NCBI RefSeq assembly: GCF_002139875.1
Contig: NZ_CP018793.1
Coordinates: forward strand, 310,001-374,000
Direction: 5' to 3'
DNA: 64,000 nucleotides
Origin: Campylobacter vicugnae
Lineage (GTDB): Bacteria; Campylobacterota; Campylobacteria; Campylobacterales; Campylobacteraceae
Positions 7,649 through 19,028 of this stretch are shown here, one piece after another. Numbering within the stretch: position 1 is the first letter of the stretch; every line of letters starts with the position of its first letter. The notes below the pieces were generated by a model. The model worked only from the letters and a program-made list of their open reading frames with translations. It searched no databases and was not told the origin of the DNA. The position numbers and the translations under genes are program-made.

Positions 7649-8689
7649 ATGTTTATAGATAGTGTAAGTTTTACTGTAAGTAGTGGCAAAGGTGGGCCAG
7701 GATGTGCTAGTTTTCGCCGTGAAAAGCATGTTCCACTAGGCGGGCCAGATGGTGGTGATGGCGGAAATGGCGGTGATGTATATTTTATAGTTGATAATAA
7801 TACGCATACTTTAGCAAACTACAAAGGTAAAAGAGTTTTAAAAGCTGCAAATGGCGTACCAGGACTTCCAAGAAATATGACTGGTAAAAAGGGAGAAAAT
7901 CTTGAGTTAATTGTACCGCCAGGAACTGCTGTGTATGATAATGATAGTGGAGAGTTGCTACTAGACCTTACAACTGAGGGTCAAAAAGAGTTATTTTTAC
8001 TTGGAGGCAAAGGCGGTCTTGGTAATATTCATTTTAAAACTAGCGTAAATCAAGCACCTTCAAAAGCTCAACCAGGACTTCCAGGAGAGACTAAGAATAT
8101 TAGACTTGAATTAAAGCTAATTGCCGATGTCGGTCTTGTTGGCTTTCCAAATGTTGGTAAATCTACCTTAATCTCAGCTGTATCAAATGCTAAACCACAA
8201 ATTGCAAATTATGAATTTACCACGCTTACACCAAAGCTAGGATTGGTTGAAGTAGATCAATTCAATGGATTTGTGATGGCTGATATTCCAGGTATTATAG
8301 AAGGGGCTAGTGATGGCAAAGGGCTTGGAATTAAGTTTTTAAAACATATCGAAAGAACTAAAGTTTTGTTATATATGATAGATTTAGCAAACTACAGAAG
8401 CCTTGAAGAGCAGTTTGAAACTCTAAGATCTGAGGTTGAAAAATTCTCACCTTTACTTGCTAAACGAAGTTTTGCCATTGCTCTTACTAGAGCAGATGTG
8501 GCTGAAAATATTGATGAAAAAGTCCAAAATTTTATATCTAAATTTGGCTTTGAAACCAAACAAAGCGGATATAAAATTGATACTTCACTTCCATATTTTG
8601 TAATGCCAATTTCAAGCGTTAGCGGAGAAAATATAAAAGAGCTTAAATTTGGTCTTTTAGAGATTTTAAAAGATGATACTACAGCCTAA
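7649..8689 (+). CDS. obgE: GTPase Obg
   Basis: A 346-residue Obg GTPase. The Gly-rich Obg fold ([29 protein letters not shown]) covers residues 1-158. The G domain follows with G1 GFPNVGKST near 165, G3 [10 protein letters not shown] near 212 and G4 TRAD near 282. It binds the 50S subunit and links ribosome assembly with stress and cell-cycle control. The C-terminal OCT domain found in some bacteria is absent, as is usual for proteobacteria. Its position after rplU-rpmA is the conserved arrangement. Confidence 0.97.
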   Translation: MFIDSVSFTVSSGKGGPGCASFRREKHVPLGGPDGGDGGNGGDVYFIVDNNTHTLANYKGKRVLKAANGVPGLPRNMTGKKGENLELIVPPGTAVYDNDSGELLLDLTTEGQKELFLLGGKGGLGNIHFKTSVNQAPSKAQPGLPGETKNIRLELKLIADVGLVGFPNVGKSTLISAVSNAKPQIANYEFTTLTPKLGLVEVDQFNGFVMADIPGIIEGASDGKGLGIKFLKHIERTKVLLYMIDLANYRSLEEQFETLRSEVEKFSPLLAKRSFAIALTRADVAENIDEKVQNFISKFGFETKQSGYKIDTSLPYFVMPISSVSGENIKELKFGLLEILKDDTTA

Positions 8690-8719
8690 AATTAGGTGAT
8701 AAATTTAGATAAATTTAGA

Positions 8720-8756
8720 TATAATTCTAGCCCTAAATAATTATAAAAAGGGCTAG
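8720..8756 (+). promoter_or_regulatory. -10 box and inverted repeat overlapping the proB ribosome site
   Basis: TATAAT at 8720-8725 could start proB transcription near 8732. An exact 8-base inverted repeat, CTAGCCCT (8727-8734) and AGGGCTAG (8749-8756), separated by 14 A/T bases, covers the expected start site and the AAGGG ribosome site and ends one base before the proB GTG. In transcripts reading through from obgE it could form a hairpin that hides the ribosome site; otherwise it may be an operator. Confidence 0.45.
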
Positions 8757-8757
8757 A

Positions 8758-9522
8758 GTGAAACGTATAGTTATAAAAGTTGGCTCACATGTTTTAAGCG
8801 ATGAGAATGCAATTAGTCAAAGTAGAATAGACAATCTTTGTAAATTTTTAAGTGATTTAAGCAATAAATTTGAAGTTATTTTAGTTAGTAGTGGAGCAAT
8901 TAGCGCTGGTCAAGCCAAATTTGATCTACCAAGAACAAGCGTTATAAATAAGCAAATTTTATCTAGTCTTGGGCAACCATATTTGATGGAAATCTACTCT
9001 AATACCTTATCAAAATATGGTAAAATGGCAGCTCAAATTTTGCTTACAGCAGGTGATTTTGACTCTAGAAAAATTACTAATCATGCCAAAAATGTAATTA
9101 ATGGTTTGCTTGAAAATAAAATTCTACCAATTATAAATGAAAATGATTCTACAGGAATTAGCGAGATAGTTTATGGGGATAATGATAGATTATCAAGTGC
9201 AGTAGCATATTATTTTGATGCTGATTTGTTAGTTATATTAAGCGATATAGATGGCTACTATACAGCCGATCCAAGTCTAGATAAAACTGCTACAATAAGA
9301 CCAGTAGTAAATAGCATTGAACAATCTGAATTAACTAAAATTTCGCAAACAGGCTCAAAGCATGGCACAGGTGGAATTACTACAAAGCTATTAGCAGCTG
9401 ATTTTTTAATGCAAAATGGTAAAGATATGTTTTTAGCCAGCGGGTTTGATCTTAATGTAGCAAGAGAGTTTTTGTTAAACTCAAACCAAATTGGTGGTAC
9501 AATTTTTAAAGGTAAAAGATGA
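8758..9522 (+). CDS. proB: Glutamate 5-kinase
   Basis: A 254-residue amino-acid-kinase-fold enzyme with IVIKVGSHVL (phosphate loop), VSSGAISAG, NENDSTG near 133, FGDN-like YGDNDRLSA and GTGGITTK near 200. It phosphorylates glutamate in the first step of proline synthesis. The start is GTG with AAGGG upstream. The C-terminal PUA domain of longer ProB proteins is absent, which appears normal for Campylobacter. It overlaps fmt by four bases (ATGA). Confidence 0.95.
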   Translation: MKRIVIKVGSHVLSDENAISQSRIDNLCKFLSDLSNKFEVILVSSGAISAGQAKFDLPRTSVINKQILSSLGQPYLMEIYSNTLSKYGKMAAQILLTAGDFDSRKITNHAKNVINGLLENKILPIINENDSTGISEIVYGDNDRLSSAVAYYFDADLLVILSDIDGYYTADPSLDKTATIRPVVNSIEQSELTKISQTGSKHGTGGITTKLLAADFLMQNGKDMFLASGFDLNVAREFLLNSNQIGGTIFKGKR

Positions 9523-10433
9523 AAAATATAGTTTTTATGGGAACTCCAAGCTATGCTAGTAAGATTTTAGAAGAGATTTATAAGGCTAAATTTAATATTC
9601 TTGCTATCTATACTCAGCCTGATAAACCAGTAGGTAGAAGCCAAGCTCTTACCCCGCCAGATGTAAAAAAACTAGCCATAGATTTAGGGCTTAATGATAT
9701 CGTTTATCAGCCAAAATCTTTAAAAGAGAGCGGAGTTAAAGAGCATATTAAATCACTAAATCCTAATATTATTATAGTAGCAGCTTATGGACAGATTCTA
9801 CCGCGTGATATTTTAGATATTGCGCCTTGCGTGAATCTTCATGCATCTATTTTGCCAGCATATCGTGGTGCATCTCCTATACAATCGGCTATTTTAGATA
9901 AAAATAGTTTAAGCGGAGTTACAGCTATGGCAATGAATGAAGGGCTTGATAGCGGTGATATTTTAGCCTTTAGTATTCTTGATATTACTGGAATGAATTC
10001 GTATGAATTATTTGATAAGTTAAGTATAATGGCGGCAAATTTGACTATTAAGATACTAAATGAGTATGAAAATATCAATCCAATCAAGCAGTTTGATGCT
10101 CTTAGTTCAAAGTGCAAAAAGATAAAAAAAGATGATGGATTAGTTGATTTTAGTGTTGATAGTGCTAGTCAAATTTGGGCAAAATTTTTAGCATATTATG
10201 GATGGCCAGGGATTTTTAGTAAAGATGGAATAAAGATTTTAGATATAGAAATTTCTGATTTAAATGGTGAAGTTGGAAAAATTTTAGGCTTAAGTGATGA
10301 TGGATTTATCTTAGGTGTAAATGGCGGCAGTATCTTGATTAAAAAAATTCAAGCTGCTGGTAAAAAACCAGTAGATGCAAAAAGTTATTTAAATGGCAAA
10401 AGGCTTGGTCTTGGAGATAGAGTATCTTTGTGA
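9519..10433 (+). CDS. fmt: Methionyl-tRNA formyltransferase
   Basis: A 304-residue enzyme with FMGTPSYASKIL at the start, YTQPDKPVGRSQ, the catalytic NLHASILPAYRGASPIQSA segment (Asn-His) near 106-122 and MNEGLDSGD near 140. The C-terminal OB-like domain covers roughly 205-300. It formylates the initiator Met-tRNA using 10-formyl-THF. Its ATG overlaps the proB stop, and its own end overlaps birA. Confidence 0.96.
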   Translation: MKNIVFMGTPSYASKILEEIYKAKFNILAIYTQPDKPVGRSQALTPPDVKKLAIDLGLNDIVYQPKSLKESGVKEHIKSLNPNIIIVAAYGQILPRDILDIAPCVNLHASILPAYRGASPIQSAILDKNSLSGVTAMAMNEGLDSGDILAFSILDITGMNSYELFDKLSIMAANLTIKILNEYENINPIKQFDALSSKCKKIKKDDGLVDFSVDSASQIWAKFLAYYGWPGIFSKDGIKILDIEISDLNGEVGKILGLSDDGFILGVNGGSILIKKIQAAGKKPVDAKSYLNGKRLGLGDRVSL

Positions 10434-11046
10434 GTGTCAATCGACACAAATTAAGTTAATTGAAGATATAAAATCATTTAAAAAATCTCCGCCATGCGCT
10501 TTAATAGCTGATTATCAAAGTAATGGGATAGGAAGTAGAGCAAATAGCTGGCAAAGTCCAAAAGGTAACTTATATCTAAGTTTTGCTTTAAATGAAAATG
10601 ATTTGCCAAAAGATCTTGAACCAGCATCAGCTAGTATATATTTTGCTTTTATTTTGGTGCTAACGCTTAGAGATATGGGTTCAAAGCTTTGGTTGAAGTG
10701 GCCAAATGATATATATTTAGGCAACCGTAAAATAGCAGGCATAATCACAACTAAAAGCAAAGGCGTATATATATGTGGTATTGGAATGAATTTAAAAAAT
10801 TCTCCACACTACGCAGATTGCCTAGATATAGAGCTTAATAGGGATTTGATAGTGGATTTATACTTTAAAAATTTAAATCTTAAGCCTCAATGGAAGCAAA
10901 TTTTTAGCAAATATCTGATAGAATTTGAGTTATCAAAGAATTTTTGCGTCCATATAGATGATGAACAAGTGAGCCTAAATGGTGCCATACTACAAAATGA
11001 TGGTTCAATAATAATAAATAATAAAAGGGTGTATTCAGCAAGATGA
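10411..11046 (+). CDS. birA: Biotin-[acetyl-CoA-carboxylase] ligase
   Basis: A monofunctional biotin protein ligase of about 211 residues. NGIGSRANSWQSPKGNLYLS corresponds to the GRGR..W.S..G.L biotin/ATP loop, and LKWPNDIYLGNRKIAGI to the KWPND...KiaGIL motif. There is no N-terminal DNA-binding domain, so it should not repress biotin genes. I prefer a TTG start at 10411 (protein begins MEIEYL) with AAAGG upstream; an ATG at 10393 would add six residues and enlarge the overlap with fmt. It biotinylates AccB, linking to the accA gene at 57 kb. It overlaps parA by four bases. Confidence 0.9.
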   Translation: MEIEYLCECQSTQIKLIEDIKSFKKSPPCALIADYQSNGIGSRANSWQSPKGNLYLSFALNENDLPKDLEPASASIYFAFILVLTLRDMGSKLWLKWPNDIYLGNRKIAGIITTKSKGVYICGIGMNLKNSPHYADCLDIELNRDLIVDLYFKNLNLKPQWKQIFSKYLIEFELSKNFCVHIDDEQVSLNGAILQNDGSIIINNKRVYSAR

Positions 11047-11825
11047 GTGAGGTTATAACCATTGCCAATCAAAAAGGTGGCGTAGGCAAAACTACTACAG
11101 CTGTAAATTTAGCAGCATCTTTGGCTGTGGCTGAAAAGAGAGTTTTGCTACTTGATATCGATCCACAGGCCAATGCGACAACTGGTCTAGGATTTAAAAG
11201 AAGTGATTATGAATTTAATATCTATCATGTCTTAACAGGTAGAAAAAATATAAACGATATAATATTAAAAACAGAGTTAAAAATGCTTGATATTGCTCCA
11301 TCAAATATTGGGCTTGTAGGTATCGAGCAAGAATTTAGCGAGCAAAATAGAGATTATAAAATTATTTTAAAAAATAAGCTCTCTTCAATTCGTGATAACT
11401 ATGATTATATTATTATTGATAGCCCACCAACTCTTGGGATTTTGACTATTAATGCACTTACTGCAAGCGATAGCGTTATAATACCAATTCAGTGTGAGTT
11501 TTATGCTATGGAGGGTCTAGCTCAAATTTTTAATACCGTAAAGGTGATAAAAGAGACTATAAATCCAAAATTAACTATAAAAGGCTTTTTGCCTACGATG
11601 TATAGCGCACAAAATAATCTCTCTAAAGAGACGGTAGCTGACTTGAAAAAACACTTTAGTAATAAGCTATTTAAGGCTGAAAACTGCGAAGATGGGTTTG
11701 TCATAATTCCTAGAAATGTAAAATTAGCCGAGAGTCCAAGCTTTGGTAAGCCAGTAATTTTATATGATATTAAATCAAGTGGCTCACAAGCATATCAAAA
11801 TTTAGCTCACTCAATAATGGGGTAA
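11043..11825 (+). CDS. parA: ParA/Soj chromosome partitioning ATPase
   Basis: A 260-residue ParA ATPase with the deviant Walker A motif NQKGGVGKTTTAVNLA (residues 8-23), LDIDPQANAT near 39-48 and IIDSPPTLG near 123. The short N-terminus without a helix-turn-helix marks it as a chromosomal Soj-type ParA. It works with ParB, three bases downstream, to segregate origins. Confidence 0.96.
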   Translation: MSEVITIANQKGGVGKTTTAVNLAASLAVAEKRVLLLDIDPQANATTGLGFKRSDYEFNIYHVLTGRKNINDIILKTELKMLDIAPSNIGLVGIEQEFSEQNRDYKIILKNKLSSIRDNYDYIIIDSPPTLGILTINALTASDSVIIPIQCEFYAMEGLAQIFNTVKVIKETINPKLTIKGFLPTMYSAQNNLSKETVADLKKHFSNKLFKAENCEDGFVIIPRNVKLAESPSFGKPVILYDIKSSGSQAYQNLAHSIMG

Positions 11826-11827
11826 GT

Positions 11828-12667
11828 ATGGCACTTGGTAGAGGATTAGACTCCATCTTAGGTGATGTAGAGCAAGCATATAATAAAGAGTTAAATAAAG
11901 AATTAGTAGCTCAGATCGAGATTGATAGGATTAAGCCCAATCCATTTCAGCCTAGAAAAAATTTCAGCGATGAGGCTTTAAAAGAGCTTAGCCAAAGTAT
12001 TGAGCGTCATGGTTTAATTCAGCCAATTATTGTTATTAAAAAGGGTGATGATTTTACACTAATTGCTGGAGAGAGACGCTTAAGAGCTAGCAAACTGCTT
12101 GGATTTAGCAAGATTAAAGCAATTGTAGCTAATATAGGTGATAAAAATTTAAGAGAGTTAGCACTAATTGAGAATATTCAAAGGGAAAATTTAAGCCCAA
12201 TTGAGCTAGCTAACTCATATCAAGAGCTAATCAATGAGTATAAAATCACTCAAGAAGCTCTTGCTTCAATAGTAAAAAAGAGCAGAGTGCAAATAACAAA
12301 TACTCTTAGACTCTTAGGCCTTGATGAGTATATCAAAACTTTAATAGATGAGGGTAAAATCACTCAAGGACATGCTAAGATAATGGTAGGACTAAATAGC
12401 GATAACCAAAAGCTTGTAGCTGATACCATAATCGGGCAAAAGTTAAGCGTTAGAGATACTGAAAATTTAGTAAAACGTCTAAAAACCAATAAAGAGAGTA
12501 AAAAATCAAAAGTTAATTTGGATAATATAGAGAATTTAAATTTGCTTAAAGATTTGATAGAGAATTTAGGTATAAAATGCAAAATAAGTGGCCAAAAACT
12601 CACATTAAATTTAAACGATAGTAAAAAAATAGATAATATAATAAAAATAATTCAAAAAATTCAGTAG
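11828..12667 (+). CDS. parB: ParB/Spo0J chromosome partitioning protein
   Basis: A 279-residue ParB. It begins ALGRGLDSILGDVE; the CTP-binding N-domain follows with IKPNPFQPRKNF, LIQPIIVIKK, LIAGERRLRASKLLG and ALIENIQRENLSPIE near 115-129. A helix-turn-helix region covers about 150-200 and a dimerisation tail about 235-279. It binds parS and loads onto DNA. I did not see a canonical parS next to the gene. Confidence 0.96.
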   Translation: MALGRGLDSILGDVEQAYNKELNKELVAQIEIDRIKPNPFQPRKNFSDEALKELSQSIERHGLIQPIIVIKKGDDFTLIAGERRLRASKLLGFSKIKAIVANIGDKNLRELALIENIQRENLSPIELANSYQELINEYKITQEALASIVKKSRVQITNTLRLLGLDEYIKTLIDEGKITQGHAKIMVGLNSDNQKLVADTIIGQKLSVRDTENLVKRLKTNKESKKSKVNLDNIENLNLLKDLIENLGIKCKISGQKLTLNLNDSKKIDNIIKIIQKIQ

Positions 12668-12729
12668 AATTTATTTTTTAATATTGTAAAATATCCAATT
12701 AGTTTAATGAAATTACATAAGGAGAACCG

Positions 12730-13152
12730 ATGCTACATATAGATCCGCCTTTGTTGCTGATTACGCTAGTGATCTTTTTAGGGCTTATCTTTGTGCTAAA
12801 TTCCATTCTCTACAAGCCTTTGCTTGGTTTCATTGATGATAGAAATAGATCTATCAAAAATGATGAAGAGAGCGTTAGCAAAAATGCTAATGATGTTGGA
12901 AGTTATGAAGCTGAGATAGAAAGAATTCTAAATGACGCTAGAGCTGAAGCGCAGGCTAAAAAGCATACTGCTTTAAATGAGGCTAAAGAAAAAGCTGCTA
13001 CTAGAGTTGCTATTAAAAAAGAGAGCTTAGAAGCTGATTATAACAGTTTTATGGCTGGACTTGCTGATAGAAAAGCTGAGTTAAAATCAAATTTAGCCGC
13101 TAAACTTCCAGAATTAAAAAGTACCCTTGCTGGTTCTTTATCAAAGATATAG
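12730..13152 (+). CDS. atpF': ATP synthase F0 subunit b'
   Basis: A 140-residue peripheral-stalk subunit. One N-terminal membrane helix (about 8-28) is followed by a charged helix rich in Glu, Ala and Lys that should dimerise with subunit b. Two b-type genes in a row (b' then b) are characteristic of epsilonproteobacteria as well as photosynthetic bacteria. AAGGAG precedes the ATG. It opens the atp run, which lacks atpB and atpE. Confidence 0.9.
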   Translation: MLHIDPPLLLITLVIFLGLIFVLNSILYKPLLGFIDDRNRSIKNDEESVSKNANDVGSYEAEIERILNDARAEAQAKKHTALNEAKEKAATRVAIKKESLEADYNSFMAGLADRKAELKSNLAAKLPELKSTLAGSLSKI

Positions 13153-13161
13153 GAGATTTTA

Positions 13162-13674
13162 ATGAATATTAAGTTTATTCTATTGTTAGTAGCTCCGATA
13201 TTTGCTTTTGGTGCTGGCAATGGAAGTGGTGAGTATGATATTGTTCCTAGAGTTATTAACTTTGTTATATTCTTTTCTATTCTTTACTATTTAATAGCTA
13301 AACCTATTAAAGCTGCATATAATGGCAGAATTAACTCTATTGCAAATAGATTAAATGCTATTCAAGAAAAATTAAAAGCATCAAATGCTAAAAAAGAAGA
13401 GGCTGCTAAAAGAGTAGAAAATGCTAAAGTAATGGCAAGCGACTTAGCTGATGCTATCAAAAAAGAGATAGAAATTATGTTAGCTAAGATAGAAAAAGAT
13501 ACTCAAAATGAGATTGCCATTTTAGAAAAAAGCTATGAAGAACAAAAAGAATTTGAAGAGAGAAAGCTTGTAAGAGCTGCAGTTAGTGAAGTTTTAGATG
13601 AATTATTTGAAAGCGATGCTATGAAGATAGATCAAAATGAGCTTATCAATCTTATTATGAAAAAGGTGAGCTAA
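13162..13674 (+). CDS. atpF: ATP synthase F0 subunit b
   Basis: A 170-residue b subunit. The first 18 residues look like a signal-type hydrophobic segment (NIKFILLLVAPIFAFG), followed by the membrane helix VINFVIFFSILYYLIAKPI and then a long Lys/Glu/Ala helix to the C-terminus. The extra N-terminal hydrophobic stretch is a known Campylobacter/Helicobacter trait as far as I recall. It overlaps atpH by one base. Confidence 0.92.
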   Translation: MNIKFILLLVAPIFAFGAGNGSGEYDIVPRVINFVIFFSILYYLIAKPIKAAYNGRINSIANRLNAIQEKLKASNAKKEEAAKRVENAKVMASDLADAIKKEIEIMLAKIEKDTQNEIAILEKSYEEQKEFEERKLVRAAVSEVLDELFESDAMKIDQNELINLIMKKVS

Positions 13675-14207
13675 TGAGAGAAATAGTAGCCAAAAAATAT
13701 GTAAAAGCACTGATCTTAGCTTTTAATGCTAATGAAATTGATAAAGTTAGCGATGAGTTTAGTAAGTTAGCTTCTGCGTTTAGCATATCTAAATTTAACT
13801 TTATCATTGACTCTCCAATGATTGATGCAAAATCTAAGGTTGAGTTTTTATTATCCTTAGTTGATGATGGTAAAAATGAGAAATTAGCCAACTTTTTAAT
13901 GCTTCTAAGCCATAGAGGTAGGTTACATCTAATTCCAGAAATCTCAAAAGAATTAGAGTATCAAAAAGCTCTAAGAGATGCTAAATTTAAGGGAATAATA
14001 TCTGGAAATATAGATTTAAGCCCTGCTCAAAAAAGCGAATTAGAAGATAAATTTTCTAAGAAATTTAATGTAAAAGTTGAATTAGAAACTGTCAAAAATG
14101 AGTTCAATGGTATCAAAATTGAGCTTGATGATTTAGGTGTTGAGGTTAGCTTCTCAATTGATAGATTAAAAGCTCAAATGAGTGAATATATATTAAAAGT
14201 AATTTAA
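13674..14207 (+). CDS. atpH: ATP synthase F1 subunit delta
   Basis: A 177-residue OSCP/delta protein. It has the N-terminal helical bundle ([16 protein letters not shown]), the [14 protein letters not shown] segment near 79-92 and a C-terminal domain ending [19 protein letters not shown]. It joins the b/b' stalk to the top of the alpha3-beta3 head. Its ATG shares the A of the atpF TAA (TAATG). Confidence 0.94.
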   Translation: MREIVAKKYVKALILAFNANEIDKVSDEFSKLASAFSISKFNFIIDSPMIDAKSKVEFLLSLVDDGKNEKLANFLMLLSHRGRLHLIPEISKELEYQKALRDAKFKGIISGNIDLSPAQKSELEDKFSKKFNVKVELETVKNEFNGIKIELDDLGVEVSFSIDRLKAQMSEYILKVI

Positions 14208-14221
14208 TAAGGAGTAAAAGC

Positions 14222-15739
14222 GTGAGTGTTAAGTTAAAAGCTGATGAGATTAGCAGTATCATCAAAGAACGCATAGAAAATTTTGATCTTAGCGTTAATA
14301 TTGAAGAGACTGGCAAGGTTATATCAGTCGCAGATGGCGTGGCAAATGTTTATGGTCTTAAAAATGTCATGGCTGGCGAGATGGTTGAGTTTGAAAATGG
14401 CCAAAAAGGTATGGCATTAAACCTAGAAGAGAGCAGCGTAGGTGTTGTTGTTTTAGGTAGTTGTAATGATATTAAAGAGGGAAGCAGTGTAAAAAGACTT
14501 GGCAGACTTCTTAGAGTTCCAGTAGGCGATGCATTAATCGGTCGTGTAGTTAATGCTTTAGGTGAGCCAATAGATGGTAAAGGCACTATCGATGCTACTG
14601 AGACTAGATTTATTGAAGAAAAAGCTAAAGGCATTATGGCTAGAAAATCTGTTCATGAGCCACTTCAAACAGGTATTAAAGCAATTGATGGTCTAGTGCC
14701 AATTGGTAGAGGTCAAAGAGAGCTTATCATTGGCGACCGCCAAACTGGTAAAACTACAGTTGCAACTGATACAATCATCAACCAAAGAGGTCAAGATGTA
14801 ATCTGTATCTATGTAGCAATCGGTCAAAAACAATCAACAGTAGCCCAAGTTGTTAAAAAACTTGAAGAATATGGCGCTATGGACTATACAATTGTTGTAA
14901 ATGCAAGTGCTAGTGATGCAGCTGCACTTCAATATTTAGCTCCATATGTTGGCGTAACAATGGGTGAGTATTTCCGTGATAATTCTCGTCATGCGCTTAT
15001 TATCTATGATGATTTAAGTAAACACGCTGTAGCATATCGTGAGATGTCTCTTATTCTTCGCCGCCCACCAGGTCGTGAAGCTTATCCAGGCGATGTATTC
15101 TATCTACACTCAAGATTACTTGAAAGAGCAAGTAAGTTAAGTGATAAACTAGGCGCAGGAAGTCTTACAGCTTTACCTATTATAGAAACTCAAGCTGGCG
15201 ATGTTTCTGCATATATCCCAACTAACGTTATCTCTATTACAGATGGTCAAATTTTCCTTGAGAGTGATCTATTTAACTCAGGTATTCGCCCAGCAATTAA
15301 CGTTGGTCTATCTGTATCTCGTGTTGGTGGTGCTGCACAAATCAAAGCTATCAAAAAAGTATCTGGTACTTTAAGACTAGATCTTGCTCAATATCGCGAG
15401 CTACAAGCGTTTGCTCAATTTGCAAGTGATCTTGATGAGAGCAGCCGTAAACAATTAGAGCGTGGTCAAAGAATGGTTGAAGTTCTAAAACAACCACCAT
15501 ATAGCCCATTACCAGTTGAAAATCAAGTTGTTATTATATTTGCAGGTAGTAATGGATATTTAGATGATATTCCTGTATCTGCTGTTACTAAATTTGAGGC
15601 TGAGCTCTATCCATATATCGAGGCTAAATACCCAGATATTTTTGAACAAATTCGTAATAAAAAAGCACTTGATAAAGATATCGAAGAGGCACTAGATAAA
15701 GCATTAAATGAATTTAAAGCAATATTTAGCGCTGAATAA
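14222..15739 (+). CDS. atpA: ATP synthase F1 subunit alpha
   Basis: A 505-residue alpha subunit with P-loop GDRQTGKT near 170-177, [11 protein letters not shown] before it and the [20 protein letters not shown] region. It forms the non-catalytic nucleotide sites of F1. The start is GTG at 14222 behind AAGGAG, 14 bases after atpH. Full length for the family. Confidence 0.98.
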   Translation: MSVKLKADEISSIIKERIENFDLSVNIEETGKVISVADGVANVYGLKNVMAGEMVEFENGQKGMALNLEESSVGVVVLGSCNDIKEGSSVKRLGRLLRVPVGDALIGRVVNALGEPIDGKGTIDATETRFIEEKAKGIMARKSVHEPLQTGIKAIDGLVPIGRGQRELIIGDRQTGKTTVATDTIINQRGQDVICIYVAIGQKQSTVAQVVKKLEEYGAMDYTIVVNASASDAAALQYLAPYVGVTMGEYFRDNSRHALIIYDDLSKHAVAYREMSLILRRPPGREAYPGDVFYLHSRLLERASKLSDKLGAGSLTALPIIETQAGDVSAYIPTNVISITDGQIFLESDLFNSGIRPAINVGLSVSRVGGAAQIKAIKKVSGTLRLDLAQYRELQAFAQFASDLDESSRKQLERGQRMVEVLKQPPYSPLPVENQVVIIFAGSNGYLDDIPVSAVTKFEAELYPYIEAKYPDIFEQIRNKKALDKDIEEALDKALNEFKAIFSAE

Positions 15740-15748
15740 GGCTAAAAT

Positions 15749-16636
15749 ATGTCAAATTTAAAGGATATTAAAAGAAAGATCAAGAGCGTTCAAAACACGC
15801 AAAAAACTACAAAGGCGATGAAGCTTGTTTCTACTGCTAAGCTTAAAAAAGCAGAAGAGGCGGCTCGCCATTCTCGTGTTTATGCTCTAAAGATCAATGA
15901 GGTCTTAAGTGAAATAGCTTATGAGATTAATAAGTTTAAAATCGTTGGCGAAGGAAATAAATTCTTTGACACAGAGGCAAAAGTAGAAAAAGTTGACATA
16001 ATTTTTGTTACTGCTGATAAGGGTCTTTGTGGTGGTTTTAATATCTCAACTATCAAAATTATAAGAAATATGATAGAAGAGTATAAATCTAAAAAGATCA
16101 AAGTTCGCTTAAGAGCTGTGGGTAAAAAAGGTATAGAGTTTTTCAATTTCCAAGGTATTGAAATTCTAGAAGGATACCGTGGTGTAAGTTCAGCACCTAC
16201 ATATGAAAAAGCTCAAGAAGTTATAAGAGCAGCTATTGATGATTTTACAGCTGGTATTACTGATAAGGTTGTATTGGTTCATAATGGCTATAAAAATATG
16301 ATTTCTCAAGAGATTAGGATCAATACTATAGCGCCAGTAGAACCACCAAAAAGTAAAGAAAATGATCAAAATGGTTCTTTAATGGATTTTGAGCCTGAGC
16401 ATGATGATAGAATACTTGATGAACTTATGAGAAAGTATTTTGAGTATAGTATGTATTATGCTCTTATTGACTCTTTAGCTGCTGAACATAGTGCTAGAAT
16501 GCAGGCTATGGATAATGCAACTAATAACGCTAAAGCTAGAGTAAAAGAGTTAAATCTTGCCTACAATAAAGCAAGACAAGAAAGTATCACAACAGAACTT
16601 ATAGAAATTATAAGTGGCGTTGAGAGTATGAAGTAA
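15749..16636 (+). CDS. atpG: ATP synthase F1 subunit gamma
   Basis: A 295-residue rotor subunit. The N-terminal helix [20 protein letters not shown] and the C-terminal helix [20 protein letters not shown] form the coiled-coil axle, and [12 protein letters not shown] near 88 marks the Rossmann domain. It is placed between atpA and atpD as in all standard F1 operons. Confidence 0.97.
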   Translation: MSNLKDIKRKIKSVQNTQKTTKAMKLVSTAKLKKAEEAARHSRVYALKINEVLSEIAYEINKFKIVGEGNKFFDTEAKVEKVDIIFVTADKGLCGGFNISTIKIIRNMIEEYKSKKIKVRLRAVGKKGIEFFNFQGIEILEGYRGVSSAPTYEKAQEVIRAAIDDFTAGITDKVVLVHNGYKNMISQEIRINTIAPVEPPKSKENDQNGSLMDFEPEHDDRILDELMRKYFEYSMYYALIDSLAAEHSARMQAMDNATNNAKARVKELNLAYNKARQESITTELIEIISGVESMK

Positions 16637-16644
16637 ATTTATAA

Positions 16645-18051
<1,407 letters not shown>

Positions 18052-18068
18052 GCTAAAAAGGAAGCTAT

Positions 18069-18458
18069 ATGAATACAATACATTTAGAAATAGTCACCCC
18101 AGAAGGGCTAATATTTTCTAATGATGCTAAAATGGTAGTCCTTCCTGGTGTAGATGGCGAGTTTGGCGTTTTGCCAGGCCACGCCTCTTTGGTTTCGCTG
18201 CTTCAAATCGGTGTAGTTGATATTGAAAATGTAGATGGAAGCCGTGATGCAGTTGCTATTGACTGGGGTTATGCTAAGATTGATGAGAATAAAATTAGTA
18301 TTTTAGTTGATGGTGCCGTATATGTAAGTGGCAATAGCGAAAGCGATATCGCTAAATCTATAGAAAATGCTAAGACTCTTGTTAAAAAAATGCATGATAA
18401 TAATGGAATCTTGGCTACTGCTTTAGCTAAGATAGAGAATTCCACAAAGGCTAGATAG
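18069..18458 (+). CDS. atpC: ATP synthase F1 subunit epsilon
   Basis: A 129-residue epsilon subunit. The N-terminal beta-sandwich contains VVLPGVDGEFGVLPGHASLV, and a C-terminal helical hairpin follows from about 85. It couples the gamma rotor to the c-ring and can inhibit ATP hydrolysis. It is the last atp gene; tolQ begins with the very next base. Confidence 0.95.
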   Translation: MNTIHLEIVTPEGLIFSNDAKMVVLPGVDGEFGVLPGHASLVSLLQIGVVDIENVDGSRDAVAIDWGYAKIDENKISILVDGAVYVSGNSESDIAKSIENAKTLVKKMHDNNGILATALAKIENSTKAR

Positions 18459-19028
18459 GTGGAGTCTATAGAGCTTCTTATAAGTTATCTATCCAAAAGT
18501 AGTTTGGTGACAATCGTTGTTCTTACATGGTTGTCTCTCTACTTTGTTATTAGTTTTACTATTTTATTTTCACGCTATAATGGTCTTAATCGCTGGATTA
18601 AAAAAGAAAAACAAGCACTTGAGGCTATTCTTCTTGGTAAAAAACTTCAAGCTACAGATTCAGTTTTAAAAAAATGCCCTCAAGAAAATATAAGCAAAGA
18701 GCGTCTTGATGTATTTATATCTTTAGCTCAGACCAATTCTACAAGCGGATTAACAACGCTATCTATAATAGCTTCTACCTCGCCATTTATTGGATTATTT
18801 GGTACTGTTATTAGCATATTAGAGACATTTGCAGCTTTAGGTCAAGGGGGAGGCTCAGCATCGTTATCGGTGATAGCTCCAGCAATCTCAGAGGCTTTGG
18901 TTGCTACTGGTTGTGGGATATTTGTAGCTATTCCAGCTTATACTTTTAATCTCTTGATAAAGCGAAAAGCTTATGAGCTAATAAGTCTTATACAAAGAGA
19001 ATCAAATTTGTTGCTTAGTAGTAAGTAG
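18459..19028 (+). CDS. tolQ: TolQ/ExbB-type proton channel protein
   Basis: A 189-residue inner-membrane protein with three membrane helices: about 15-37, and then two around 105-130 and 145-165 bracketing the conserved TSPFIGLFGTV and ALVATGCGIFVAIPA segments. The GTG start follows AAAGG and abuts the atpC stop. Since tolR, tolA, tolB and pal follow, it is TolQ, powering the Tol-Pal envelope system at division, rather than ExbB of iron uptake. Confidence 0.9.
   Translation: MESIELLISYLSKSSLVTIVVLTWLSLYFVISFTILFSRYNGLNRWIKKEKQALEAILLGKKLQATDSVLKKCPQENISKERLDVFISLAQTNSTSGLTTLSIIASTSPFIGLFGTVISILETFAALGQGGGSASLSVIAPAISEALVATGCGIFVAIPAYTFNLLIKRKAYELISLIQRESNLLLSSK

Noticed and set aside
14350-14634. 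94-codon minus-strand frame inside atpA
   Set aside because: Antisense shadow of a highly conserved gene; no independent start signal.
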